From contig JACYXH010000232.1 in NCBI GenBank assembly GCA_026745465.1, positions 939,501 to 1,003,500 of the forward strand: a stretch of DNA of 64,000 nucleotides. Reading direction: 5' to 3'. Positions 1 through 10,655 of the stretch are shown here, in pieces. This DNA is from Lota lota (lineage: Eukaryota > Chordata > Actinopteri > Gadiformes > Lotidae). How positions within the stretch are numbered: the first letter of the stretch is position 1; each line of letters begins with the position of its first letter. Made by a program: the position numbers and the translations under genes. The notes beneath the pieces were generated by a model. It was given only the letters and a program-made list of their open reading frames with translations, searched no databases and had not been told where the DNA came from.

Positions 1-313
1 AGAACATGAGTATGACAGTTTAAAATCAAACAAAACACAAATTAAGGAAATTATTAGTTTAAGTGTAAGGGCACAATAGTGTGTAATTAAGTGTAATTTT
101 TCAGAGTCCTTATTTACTTATTTACTTAACATTATATATCAGAATCAGAAAGCTTTCATGACAAGAAATACAGGAATTTGATTTGGTCCAACTGCATGCA
201 TAAAACCGCAACAAGAAATAAGGTGCGAAGATCAACCAAGTGCAAAATAAGACAACCGCGAAAAGGTAATGGCCGCGCAACGACGATCTAACACACGTAT
301 CACTGTGTTCCAG

Positions 314-453
314 CCGAGCCCTGTCCAGCGGACAAGCCCACCTACAGTGTGGCCATCGCAGTGGGGGTCATCCTGTTGGTGCTCATCATCATCGTGGTGG
401 TGGCCTACGTCGTGGGCAGAAGACGGAGAGCCAACGGCTATCAAGCGCTGTGA
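314..453 (+). CDS. Last exon of a LAMP/CD68-type lysosomal membrane glycoprotein (partial)
   Basis: A single terminal exon preceded by a splice acceptor (ttccag) at 311-313 and ending in TGA at 451-453. The reading frame starts in EPCPADKPTYSVAIAVG, continues through one strongly hydrophobic span rich in L, I and V, then has a basic RRRR stop-transfer and the tail ANGYQAL. LAMP, CD68 and related proteins end in just this way: membrane-proximal cysteine, one transmembrane helix, and a short tail with a GYxx-hydrophobic lysosomal sorting signal. The luminal domain lies beyond the left edge, so I cannot say whether it is CD68, LAMP1 or another member. The tail GYQAL slightly favours CD68. An AATAAA near 1277 could serve its 3' end. 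Confidence 0.72.
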
Positions 454-1471
454 GCTTGATCCCGTCCGGAGTCGTGGCAACGCCACAGCCTGCCGAAAAA
501 ATCTAACCGCTCCGAACAAATGCTACGCAATTGCTCTTGTCTAATTGGCTATATTTGGTGACGGATTATGTCAAAATTGACGTGACTGCACAATTTCTAA
601 CCAATTAGATGCGTGCGATGGCGGATAACATATTAAACCCCTCAGATGAGTTGGGGTCAATAGTTAGAAATAGTTCCAGATGTAAGCGTGTGTGCTTTTT
701 TGATAACATCGTGGATCATAATGTCATCGTTTTTCTACAATGCTCCACCTAGGGGCCTAATTACCTTCTCACCAATCAATGCTGGGGAACCGAAATACGC
801 AAACACATTGTGACACTATTTCATAAAATTGTCCAGCTTCAAAATATTTTGGAGGGGTCGATGTTGTGTTTTGTTGTTAGAAATTATGTACTATGATATC
901 CTAAATATATTCACATAATTTGAGCAGGGTCAATGTGCTTATGATAAAAAAGGGAATAATATAACGCATGGTTTTGTGTAAGGGAATATCACTTCTTGGT
1001 GAAACGTTTTTGACTTGAGATTCACGCCAGTGTCTGAATGTGACTTAATGTGAAAACTAATGTCCATCTGCTAATTCTTCCTGTCTATATTAAAGTATTG
1101 TACAAATAACAAATCAATTTTTAAAGTGCAGCTTTGTTGCTATGTTACAGTAATGGATTTCCTCCATGAGTCCAGTTTTTCATGGAGTGATTTTACTCTA
1201 GGCTACTGGTCTTTTTGTAAAATGTGTTTCCCACCGATGAAGACCGTTAATATACAGCCTCACGTCACCGTTTTTAATAAAAGTATTCAGTCTGATTGCG
1301 AATCGCTCTATCTGAAAAATGCACACACTGAAGCACTTTTTTTATCGTGTTTTATCATCTTATCAGAAAGATGTTTTTAATGTAATACTGAGGCGGATCA
1401 GGTTCCAGGCCAAAGGGGCGGGGCCGCGCTGAGACTGAAGGAACGGACAACGGGGCGACGGTACCGTTATC
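454..1471. other. 3' flank of LAMP-like gene and 5' flank of MS4A-like gene
   Basis: About 1 kb with no supportable coding exon. It should hold the 3' UTR of the upstream LAMP-like gene and the promoter and 5' UTR of the downstream MS4A-like gene. The short open frames here have no recognisable family signature. No TATA box was identified with confidence. Confidence 0.5.
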
Positions 1472-3665
1472 ATGGCAGGTAAACCACGTCTGCTCGCATT
1501 GCTTTGCTTTGTTTCTGTGTAAACAATAAGTAGATCCTTTTACTAACGATTTGGGATGTGAAATGACATATTTCATCAGTATACGCAGTAACTTGAGGCT
1601 TTTCCGTCCTTCAAGTTTGTTTGTAAAGAAACTCCCTTCTCCCCTCTTGCGCAACCATTGGGACGCATTTCATTTTCTGATTTCAAGACGAGGAAGATGG
1701 AACAACAACGGGAGACAACCCACCGATTGAGCTGCAGCAAGGTCCTCTCGTCTCGGTGACGTTCCAGAAAAACCCCGCACGCATACACAAGTACCTGGAG
1801 GCCCAACCTAAAGAATTAGGGGTACAAACATTCACTGAAGTGTGTGCGAGTGTGCGCGGCCATGCGTGTTAAGATGTTAACACAAACTATTTCTTGTCTG
1901 CTCTCCCAAGATCACCCAGATAGGCCTAAGTATCTATCAGATGACCTGGGTGGATGCGGCCTTCCACGAATTCGAATACAGTTTTAGGGTACCTTTCACC
2001 ATTGCCTTTATAGTGGTGAGTATGATATGTTTAATTACAAAATGTGGGTCCCAAAATGGGTCTAATGTTCAGATTGAAACATGTTTTCATTAACATCAGA
2101 TACAAAGGGATAGTTAAACGAAATTGTCAACCTGAATTTTCATTTTTTCGATGTAGGAAAACATCCACAAAATATTTTAAAACGATATTGCTGGGGCCAA
2201 CGGCGCTGACCCATTTAACTTTGTGTCATCACACAGTGAATCTAGTGTCCTTTGCATTTACTTCCCAGGTGATGATAGCTGGAAGTCTGGCCATCGCTGC
2301 TAAGGCACTCCACATTCCCACTGTGAGTTAACCGTAAAACATCCAAAGTCAGAGGTTCTTTCTTTTCTACTTTCTGACACCGGCCCAATACACTAACTTT
2401 GTAAAACTGGCAGAGAAGGTATACATCACAAAGTTAACTACAAACTTTGTTCAATACAGCATATTGTGTGTAGCCGTAGTCGTTCAAACAACTGTTTCCA
2501 GTTCAAATCCTATCAACAGACATATTTAGTTGGGGAGGGGCCTTCGGGAACTGTTGTGACACCATATTTCCCCCTGATTTCCCTCCATGTGTCCTCAGCT
2601 GAGAGCCTGCCTCACGATGCAGATCCTGGCCATTGTTTCCTCTGTGCTCACTGTGTTCCTGATGCTGAGGGAGTTTAACAACAACCTCTTGCACTTCTGC
2701 TGGTTCTACTATCACAACGAGACAACTGCGGAGAATATCCTTTGCGAAAGAATGGAGGCAAGTAGCGCCGTCTCCCATATTTCATATTTTACGTTCAACG
2801 CTGGGATTATTGGGAATATTGTGTAATACAAATCGGAAGTGGGCCAAGAAAATAATATTGTATCTGCCAGGAAGTTGGATAAAATACAAATACAAATTTG
2901 TATTTGCATTTTTATTATTTAGGAATCCCAGAAATGTGGGTGTCATAGCAGAAAGAACAGGACAGTAGTAGACCTATACATGTGACACAGTGATAAAAAG
3001 TATATAAAAGAAATACTAAAAGTATATGTGTAGTAGCAATGTTCATGTAAGTGCAAAAAAGAAAGTCAAGGTAGACATCATTAACGGTCAATGCTACGTT
3101 TGGAAGCTGTATTGATGCGTGGCCCTGTCTCTTAGCTGCTATGGAAGGCTAAAGGCCCCCGTGTGTTCATCAACAGCACGCCTACGGTCACCTCTATGTG
3201 GGAGGGATACTGGTTCAGCTGGCTCTGGTGGCTATCTCCGTAACCCTGACTGTCTACTGTTGCAAAGTGATCAACTGTTGTACACCGGGATCCAAAATGG
3301 TGAGAGGGAGACGTCTAAGAGCATAAGCCAAGCTTACTTCTGGGGCAAACTTTTGACCCCCACTCATCCTTGGGGTTTAGTAAGTTAATTTGCAATCACA
3401 CAAATCAAATTGGTTAGAAACAGTGCAAAGTGATGTCACTTTTGACATCGTCCATCACCCGTTGTAGCCGATTGGATAAGGGAACATTGGATAACCTTGG
3501 TTCCTGTGGTTTGATTTGTGTTGTTTGTTAAATTGTTGCCAGTGAACACAAATTCCACAGCTTTAACCAGTGGGGGACTTCAGTCGGTTCTCATTGTGAT
3601 TGTGTTTTCTCTAACAGCCGGTGATCACCGTACAAGCCCCTCCCATCCCTCCTAATCTGGAATGA
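1472..3665 (+). CDS. MS4A-family four-span membrane protein (complete)
   Basis: Seven coding exons: 1472-1478, 1688-1821, 1911-2015, 2269-2322, 2599-2757, 3177-3299 and 3618-3665, total 630 nt (209 aa). The start splits as MA|DEEDG across the 7-nt first coding exon. The MS4A hallmark region follows: VTFQKNPARIHKYLEAQPKE then LGITQIGLSIYQ, entering the first membrane span. Further spans are near FTIAFIVVMIAGSLAIAA, LTMQILAIVSSVLTVFLML and VGGILVQLALVAISVTLTVY, and the C-terminus is VITVQAPPIPPNLE. MS4A proteins are small tetraspan proteins of immune and other cells, often linked to receptor signalling; the role of this copy is unknown. It resembles the fish ms4a17-type genes, but the paralogue cannot be fixed by eye. 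Intron 5 appears to be a GC-AG intron (GAG|gcaagt at 2758). Confidence 0.85.
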
Positions 3666-4625
3666 AGACGGACGCTTTGCAAGCAAAGAGGAATAACTGA
3701 CTAACATATCCATTAAAACCACATATTGTTTACTGCTACGCAGATGCTAGCTTGTTGAGGCAACATGTATAGTATTGGCATCGATTAGTTGTCAACAGCA
3801 TTATGTTTTACTGATTGACCTTCTGACATTTAGACATCCAAGTCATCCTTCAGCTTGTCATCATTCTGGTACTAAGTTTTATATGAACTCTTGTGAATAT
3901 TTGCAATATGTACGACAAATTTGTTGAACATATCCATATATAAAGCCATATGTAGCAGTTCTCCCTGCTACACGCCACCCAGGTGACTTTACTGACTATA
4001 GTGAACCGGTTTATTCCAGAGTTGGTAGAATGGTACCAGAGCAGGTGTTCAGTACCGGCATGTCAGAGCTCTCTTGGGTGTGTGTGGTGATGGCTGGTTT
4101 GACCAGTTTGATACACCACAGGTGTATCAGAGGCTGCTTAAACCAGCCATCAACTATTTCTTACCCTGCTTTCTTTTTGTTACACAGCTACTTTCTATTG
4201 CTTCCTGCTCATACAATCCTGTTTCTATTAAAAAATGTGTTATGGTAAATAGCACACAGCTATTGCTGAATTACATTGACAGGATACAGGACAGAATTAT
4301 GCAATTAATTAATTAATTACAAAATAAACATATATATACATTGATCTTTAATCTCAACAATGATCTCAGTTTGAATGGAAGTTTCAAAGGGTCTGGTAAT
4401 TATTGTATTTACATGCTTCTTCTGGTCAGATCTGCAGTTGGTCTGCCCAGTGACTCTGTGGAAGACCAGAGGATAAGACTTAGCTAAGTTAAGAGTCAAG
4501 TTCCCTTAATGAAGCGTCAATCATATCACTTGCTTTTCTTTGCCTCTGCAATATTATGGACTTGACGAGTGTCCTCACGTTTTGCACTTTATCCTAGTTA
4601 GTGTCAAATATGTTTATTGTTAATT
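3666..4625. other. Intergenic: MS4A 3' UTR and convergent slx1 3' flank
   Basis: The MS4A-like and slx1 genes converge here. An ATTAAA near 3711, about 45 nt after the MS4A stop, is a plausible poly(A) signal. On the minus strand AATAAA signals for slx1 lie at 4613-4618 and overlapping its stop codon. The rest is AT-rich with no supportable exon. Confidence 0.5.
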
Positions 4626-6045
4626 TTATTCAGTAGTTAAATCACACACACACACACTCACATGGGATGAGGAAGCGGCGGCGGCGGTCTCTTCCAGGTC
4701 TCCGTGGCAACCCTTTTGATGGCGAACCAGGCTGCCCCAGAGCACCGAGTGGCGACAGGCTGGACACTCTCCCTCCACAGGGAGGAGGTGGGACGGCTCG
4801 GTGCGCAGGAAACGCTTGGCCAGGCACATCATGTGGCTGTTCATGTGACAGGAAGGTTGGAGGCAGGTCAGTTGTTCTGCGGCCTGGTGAAGGAGGGAAG
4901 TGCCATGGTCAACTCTGCGCTTTCGACTGATTGTGTGTAGAATTACAAGAGCCCATTTCATAGGAGGAATAGTAGCTAGGGATGTAGGGCGTCACACAGC
5001 AGGATAAAAATTAGATTTATATTATGTAAACAACGTGCGTACATTTCTGTCCTATGCTTTCAAGGACGGGACAAATGTAAGCATGTAAGATGTCTTGAAA
5101 GGAGAATAATGGATTACATGTCATTATGTAATATCATTCGGTTTCCATCCCCGCCCCAACTAAAGGTCCAGACTCTACACTAAGTCTCTTACTTTTCAGT
5201 AGAAGCAATGGACTTGAAGCATTGGTACTGCATTGGCGGACACTTGACAAGTTAACAACAGTCAACGATGTGGCAAACGATTCGTGCTTTACCGTTCACA
5301 CCGACCCCGGTCCGTTCAGTACGGCCCCGTCCTGCAGAACGCAGACCTACCTTGATGGGGCGTTTGCACAGGAAACACGAGTCCTTCGCCACGTCCTCCT
5401 CTCCCGCAGACGGCTGCTGCTTCTTGGCCCGGACGGCGCCGAACGCCAGCGGGATGTGCAGGGGCGGCTGGAGACCGGGCTGGAAGTCCATGCGGTACTC
5501 CTGTTTGAGCCAGCGGGCCGTCAGCGGCAGGCGGTCCCAGGGGGGCACGCGCAGCATGCTGGAGACCACGCGCCAGTGGAACTGCAGGCTGGACTCCTTC
5601 TTGGCGCGCCGCGACAGGTGGGTCAGCCGCCGCGATGAGTGCGGGTGTTGCCACGCCCATTCAAACTAGACGGGCGGGGGGTTAGGATTAGTAGGGAAAG
5701 GTCGGGTAAGGATTTATGGCTGCCCATTATGACACCCATAGATGGCCTATAAGTCTCCCCCTCCTCCCCTTTCACATGACCTGCCCTGTCGGCTATGACA
5801 GTAGGAAGTAGTAGCAGTAGTAGTAGTAGTAAGTAGTAGTAGTAGTAGTAGTAAGTAGTAGTAGTAGTAGTAGTAAGTCGGCTATAACAGTAGGAAGTAG
5901 TAGTAGTAGGAAGTAGTAGTAGTAAGTAGTAGTAAGTAGTAGTAAGTAGTAGTAGTAGTAAGTCGGCTATAACAGTAGGAAGTAGTAGTAGTAGTAGTAG
6001 TAGTAAGTAGTAGTAGTAGTAGTAGTAAGTCGGCTATAACAGTAG

Positions 6046-6078
<33 letters not shown>

Positions 6079-6162
6079 AGTAGTAGTAGTAGTAGTAGTA
6101 AGTAGTAGTAGTAGTAGTAGTAAGTAGTAGTAGTAGTAGTAGTAAGTCGGCTATAACAGTAG

Positions 6163-6231
<69 letters not shown>

Positions 6232-6378
6232 AGTAGTAGTAGTAGTAGTAGTAAGTAGTAGTAGTAGTAGTAGTAAGTCGGCTATAACAGTAGGAAGTAG
6301 TAGTAGTAGGAAGTAGTAGTAGTAAGTAGTAGTAAGTAGTAGTAAGTAGTAGTAGTAGTAAGTCGGCTATAACAGTAG

Positions 6379-6474
<96 letters not shown>

Positions 6475-9098
6475 AGTCGGATATGGGCCAGGGTTAGGGT
6501 TAGAAAACGGGGTTGAGTTAGCCGCTCTGTCCAGCCGCCTGGGCTGCCCAATACTTAATGAGGATCTCTTTTGCGCCGCTGAGACCCAATCCTGAGTTCA
6601 TCCCCAAGAGCATCATGTTATTTTAGGGCGAGGGATATTGTGCTAGCAGCGTTCCGCCCCCCTCCTCAGTATAGTGAGCCGTTCCGCCCCCCTCCTCAGT
6701 ATAGTGAGCCGTTCCGCCCCCCTCCTCAGTATAGTGAGCCGTTCCGCCCCCCTCCTCAGTATAGTGAGCCGTTCCGCCCCCCTCCTCAGTATAGTGAGCC
6801 GTTCCGCCCCCCTCCTCAGTATAGTGAGCCGTTCCGCCCCCCTCCTCAGTATAGTGAGGCGTTCCGCCCCCCTCCTCAGTATAGTGAGGCGTTCCGCCCC
6901 CCTCCTCAGTATAGTGAGGCGTTCCGCCCCCCTCCTCAGTATAGTGAGCCGTTCCGCCCCCCTCCTCAGTATAGTGAGGCGTTCCGCCCCCCTCCTCAGT
7001 ATAGTGAGCCGTTCCGCCCCCCTCCTCAGTATAGTGAGCCGTTCCGCCCCCCTCCTCAGTATAGTGAGGCGTTCCGCCCCCCTCCTCAGTATAGTGAGCC
7101 GTTCCGCCCCCCTCCTCAGTATAGTGAGGCGTTCCGCCCCCCTCCTCAGTATAGTGAGGCGTTCCGCCCCCCTCCTCAGTATAGTGAGCCGTTCCGCCCC
7201 CCTCCTCAGTATAGTGAGGCGTTCCGCCCCCCTCCTCAGTATAGTGAGGCGTTCCGCCCCCCTCCTCAGTATAGTGAGCCGTTCCGCCCCCCTCCTCAGT
7301 ATAGTGAGCCGTTCCGCCCCCCTCCTCAGTATAGTGAGGCATTCCGCCCCCCTCCTCAGTATAGTGAGCCGTTCCGCCCCCCTCCTCAGTATAGTGAGCC
7401 GTTCCGCCCCCCTCCTCAGTATAGTGAGGCGTTCCGCCCCCCTCCTCAGTATAGTGAGGCGTTCCGCCCCCCTCCTCAGTATAGTGAGGCATTCCGCCCC
7501 CCTCCTCAGTATAGTGAGCCGTTCCGCCCCCCTCCTCAGTATAGTGAGCCGTTCCGCCCCCCTCCTCAGTATAGTGAGCCGTTCCGCCCCCCTCCTCAGT
7601 ATAGTGAGCCGTTCCGCCCCCCTCCTCAGTATAGTGAGCCGTTCCGCCCCCCTCCTCAGTATAGTGAGCCGTTCCGCCCCCCTCCTCAGTATAGTGAGCC
7701 GTTCCGCCCCCCTCCTCAGTATAGTGAGCCGTTCCGCCCCCCTCCTCAGTATAGTGAGCCGTTCCGCCCCCCTCCTCAGTATAGTGAGCCGTTCCGCCCC
7801 CCTCCTCAGTATAGTGAGCCGTTCCGCCCCCCTCCTCAGTATAGTGAGTCAGAGGCGGAGCCGCATCTAATGTTGCCCGATTTGGGCGTCGGCGATGTAA
7901 GTGCAATGCTCAGCAGGGTTCAGGTCCACACAGCAGTTTGTTTGTGTGTTGTAGCGACGCTGCCCAGGGCTGCGCTCTCTCTAAAGTGTTTATCTCGATG
8001 GTTGCGTGGGGGGGGGGGTTTGTTTAGCCTACATTCGGCAGGCTGCTGGGTGTTAGAGCTCTCTCTACAAGGGGTGTGGTCACTTCGGGGGCCTCAGCTC
8101 CTAGCTCCTCAGCGTATGTATAAGGCTCGTTACTCTGAGCTGTTACGCGTTGTAACGTTGCTCTTTGCTTCTATTCCTCCTGTCACTACGTGGTGTTCAG
8201 GCGCCACGCTGGGATTAACAATGAGCAGGTTGCTGTGGTTACGGGTTGTACATTGTTGAATTTTCAGTGGGACATTTCCATAAGCTACGCCTACAATCAG
8301 AACTAGAGTTATAATAACATAACTAGTGGGGCCGGGGTTTGCGGGCGTCTTAAAATGTGGCCTGTATATATATACGTATATATACATATATATACATATA
8401 TATAGATATATACACATACAGGTCACATATATACAGGCCACATATATATATATATATAGATATATATATATAGATATATATACATAGATATAGATATATA
8501 TATAGATATATATATATAGATATTCAGTTCACATCTGCTGTCAAACACACTCCTAACCCTATTACTTTCTTTAAGTGTTTTTCATTGCACTCAAATAACA
8601 GGATGTTGGCTTCCCCTCTGGTTGTCGAATCCCAAAAGAATGTTGGCTGTTTGTGAAATGTCAATTGCATCACACTCACAAAAGCTGATTCCCATTCCTA
8701 CATTGTGGCTGAGTTACGCAAGACCAGTATCAAATACAAAGTGGATTTAAGATCAAAGACATTATGCCAAGTATGTACTACTCACCCGTAAAGCCGCAAT
8801 GTCAGAAGGAAAGCCATGTATAATCAGAACCATTTCCCTGAATAGAAAAACAATAAAGCATACATTTGACATCTTTACCAATTAGTCGATTGATTGTGAA
8901 ATATGAAGTGAAAGTGTGTTATTACCAGGGGCCTCTCCCGCTGGTCCGCTTGGCACCCCCTCGCTGTCGCCCAGCGTTGTGCTGTCCAATGCGACGCTCA
9001 GGATTGACCGTAAACCCAATATAGATGCGACCTTTAAATTTAGGATTGGTGCAAAATAACATGTAGACGCCAAAGAAGCTCTCTACTTCTACTACCAT
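4626..9098 (-). CDS. slx1: SLX1 structure-specific endonuclease subunit (GIY-YIG nuclease)
   Basis: Four exons on the minus strand: 8926-9098, 8786-8837, 5351-5665 and 4626-4883; total 798 nt (265 aa). Exon 1 carries the GIY-YIG core ([11 protein letters not shown] ... [19 protein letters not shown]). Exon 2 gives [16 protein letters not shown]. Exon 3 opens with [13 protein letters not shown], which holds the catalytic glutamate, and ends in CFLCKRPIK. Exon 4 completes the SLX1 C-terminal zinc-binding domain ([19 protein letters not shown] ... [13 protein letters not shown]). SLX1 pairs with SLX4 to cut branched DNA such as Holliday junctions and flaps. Intron 2 (5666-8785) is swollen by two large repeat arrays. 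A short CA run is translated at the C-terminus (VCVCD), and the TAA stop lies inside an AATAAA poly(A) signal. The start is the first ATG before the GIY motif. Confidence 0.93.
5789..6480. repeat. Higher-order AGT trinucleotide array in slx1 intron 2
   Basis: Long (AGT)n runs are interrupted about seven times by the near-identical spacer GTCGGCTATAACAGTAGGAA (copies start near 5789, 5877, 5962, 6029, 6145, 6277, 6362, plus a truncated one at 6475). The array is thus a minisatellite with variable-length trinucleotide inserts rather than a simple microsatellite. It lies within slx1 intron 2. Confidence 0.9.
6650..7848. repeat. 30-bp minisatellite, about 40 copies, slx1 intron 2
   Basis: Perfectly phased 30-bp units, each containing CCGCCCCCCTCCTCAGTATA, repeat about 40 times. 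Nearly all variation is one C/G site (gagCC or gagGC) plus a rare G-to-A in two units (near 7340 and 7490). The ends of the array are homogeneous (CC type), and the mixed units lie between about 6855 and 7500. Because 30 is a multiple of three and the unit has no stop in several frames, long spurious ORFs arise on both strands. Confidence 0.97.
8367..8525. repeat. AT-rich (TATA)n repeat tract
   Basis: A low-complexity run of tata, tagata and tacata motifs within slx1 intron 2, between the 30-bp minisatellite and exon 2. No coding content. Confidence 0.85.
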
Positions 9099-9813
9099 CT
9101 TGGGATTTAATACTTAATAACTGACTAAAAACAACAGATCAACTAGAGACCTTTCTTAAAAACAAAACATAGACTACCGTCCAAAACACCTCAGTGGCGA
9201 CAGCGATGTTACACCCGGCCACTCATCTTATATAACCAGACAAAATTGCGATTTTAATACAATATAACAATATTTTGTTGTCATTGGTAACATGTTTCCA
9301 TTTGTTTGCTCATGGTGTTTGTATTGTTGACATCATGCCGCGCTACTGCTAACGGTGTAGCCTCTGAGCCGCCGTAAACAAGACGCCTAAATATCAGGAA
9401 CGCCGCGGTGTTCCTGATTAGATTATATTAAGAACGGAAAGACCATATTACTATTAAAAGCCTTCTAAAAATATAGAATTATGAAAATAACATATGCAAT
9501 CGAACATCTACAAATAAAAAGATATATCAATGTAAAAAAACACCTTCACAAATATTATTTTTATACAGTGAAACATAACTGTGTCCTTGGCGCAAGGACC
9601 CTGTAGTTCTCTTTTCCTATTGGCTACTTCAAAAGCCCAGTCTGTCCCACGGGTTTTAAGTAACGCACCTCATTGGTCAGTGCTTTTCGTGACGCGTTTG
9701 GTTTTGGTTCGTTTCCTGGTTCAGCCAGAATCACCAGAAATTTCGCTTTTCGGAAACCAGTGAGGAATGAATTAAGAACGTTTTTTCTAACTAGGTTTTT
9801 GCTTAGCTTCACC
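9099..9813. promoter_or_regulatory. Shared 5' flank of divergent slx1 and bola2
   Basis: The slx1 ATG (minus, 9098) and the bola2 ATG (plus, 9814) face away from each other across 715 bp. The interval must hold both 5' UTRs and both promoters, so a bidirectional promoter is likely. It has CpG-containing patches near 9340-9410 and 9650-9720, and CCAAT-type motifs on both strands (for example CCTATTGG near 9617 and CTCATTGG near 9670). No clear TATA box is well placed for either gene. Exact transcription starts cannot be read from sequence. Confidence 0.5.
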
Positions 9814-10611
9814 ATGGTTGTTACGGCTGAACTGATTCGTGATAAACTCTTGAAAGAGCTGGAAGCAGTACATGTGGTATGGTTTGTTTAAAGCACGTAT
9901 CTTGCGAGTTTAAATACGTCTGATGGTTACACGAGTAGGCCAGATAGGATTTTGAGATGGCTCAAATCATTTATTTCCCAGAGCACTGTAGCTTTCTTTG
10001 AGGCACCATTGAGTAACCAATGCTCCTGTTTCAAACATGTCTATGCTGCTTTTATCAGTGGCATTTAAAACGGTCACTTCTGCGCAAATTGACAATCAAG
10101 TCAATGGCTATGTATCTTTCCTGAAAACACGGTAATGGCAATCATAATTGATAATGTTCACTTAAAAGATTTGGGAATTACTTAAAATCAATATCTGTGT
10201 GGAATAATGTGTAAAAAAACTGATTGGTTTGGTTTATTTGACTTTTATATCATACATCGTTACCATACGGTCTTGTAATTACTCATGCATCAAGCCACAA
10301 AGACCTCAACCTTGTTCTCTAATGTGTAGGACATTGAAGATACATCCCCAAACAGATGTGCAGCCAGCTTCAAAGCCCTAATAGTGTCCTCCCAGTTTGA
10401 GGGCAAACCACTGCTACAGAGACACCGGTAAAGTATAGCACTACACAGCATTGTTGTTGGCCTGGCAATCAACATCCAAAATGTAATGAATGTCTGACCT
10501 CTTATGCACGATAGACTCGTCAACGGCTGTTTAGCTGAAGAGCTGAAAGAAATCCACGCATTTGAACAGAAGACGCTAACGCCGGAACAGTGGGAGAAGC
10601 AGAAGTGTTGA
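9814..10611 (+). CDS. bola2: BolA family protein BOLA2
   Basis: Three exons, 9814-9876, 10330-10427 and 10515-10611; total 258 nt (85 aa), the usual BOLA2 size. The protein runs MVVTAELIRDKLLKELEAVH, then NRCAASFKALIVSSQFEGK, the signature PLLQRHRLVNGCLAEEL, and IHAFEQKTLTPEQWEKQK. The conserved BolA histidine (in QRHR) and the Fe-S ligand cysteine (in NRC) are present. BOLA2 binds monothiol glutaredoxin GLRX3 and takes part in cytosolic [2Fe-2S] handling. It is head-to-head with slx1, a pairing also seen in human. An 18-bp repeat starting at the last codons copies the stop codon three times in frame. A plus-strand AATAAA near 11060 may be its poly(A) signal. Confidence 0.95.
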
Positions 10612-10655
10612 ACAGTGATGAAGTGTTGAACAGTGATGAAGTGTTGAACAGTGAT
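10601..10655. repeat. 18-bp tandem repeat spanning the bola2 stop codon
   Basis: Three near-perfect copies of an 18-bp unit (AAGTGTTGAACAGTGATG) begin inside the last codons of bola2. Each copy holds the same in-frame TGA, so the first stop is backed up by two more at six-codon spacing. Confidence 0.85.

Noticed and set aside
1-240. Fish interspersed repeat (AGAATCAGAAAGCTTTCATG region near 140-190).
   Set aside because: It resembles a common teleost repeat tail, but is too short and diverged to name or delimit.
6640-8259. A 539-codon open frame on the plus strand with FRPPPQYSE repeats, and a matching 427-codon minus frame (HYTEEGGGT repeats).
   Set aside because: Both are translations of the 30-bp minisatellite within slx1 intron 2. 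A unit length divisible by three keeps several frames open on both strands. There is no splice context or family match.
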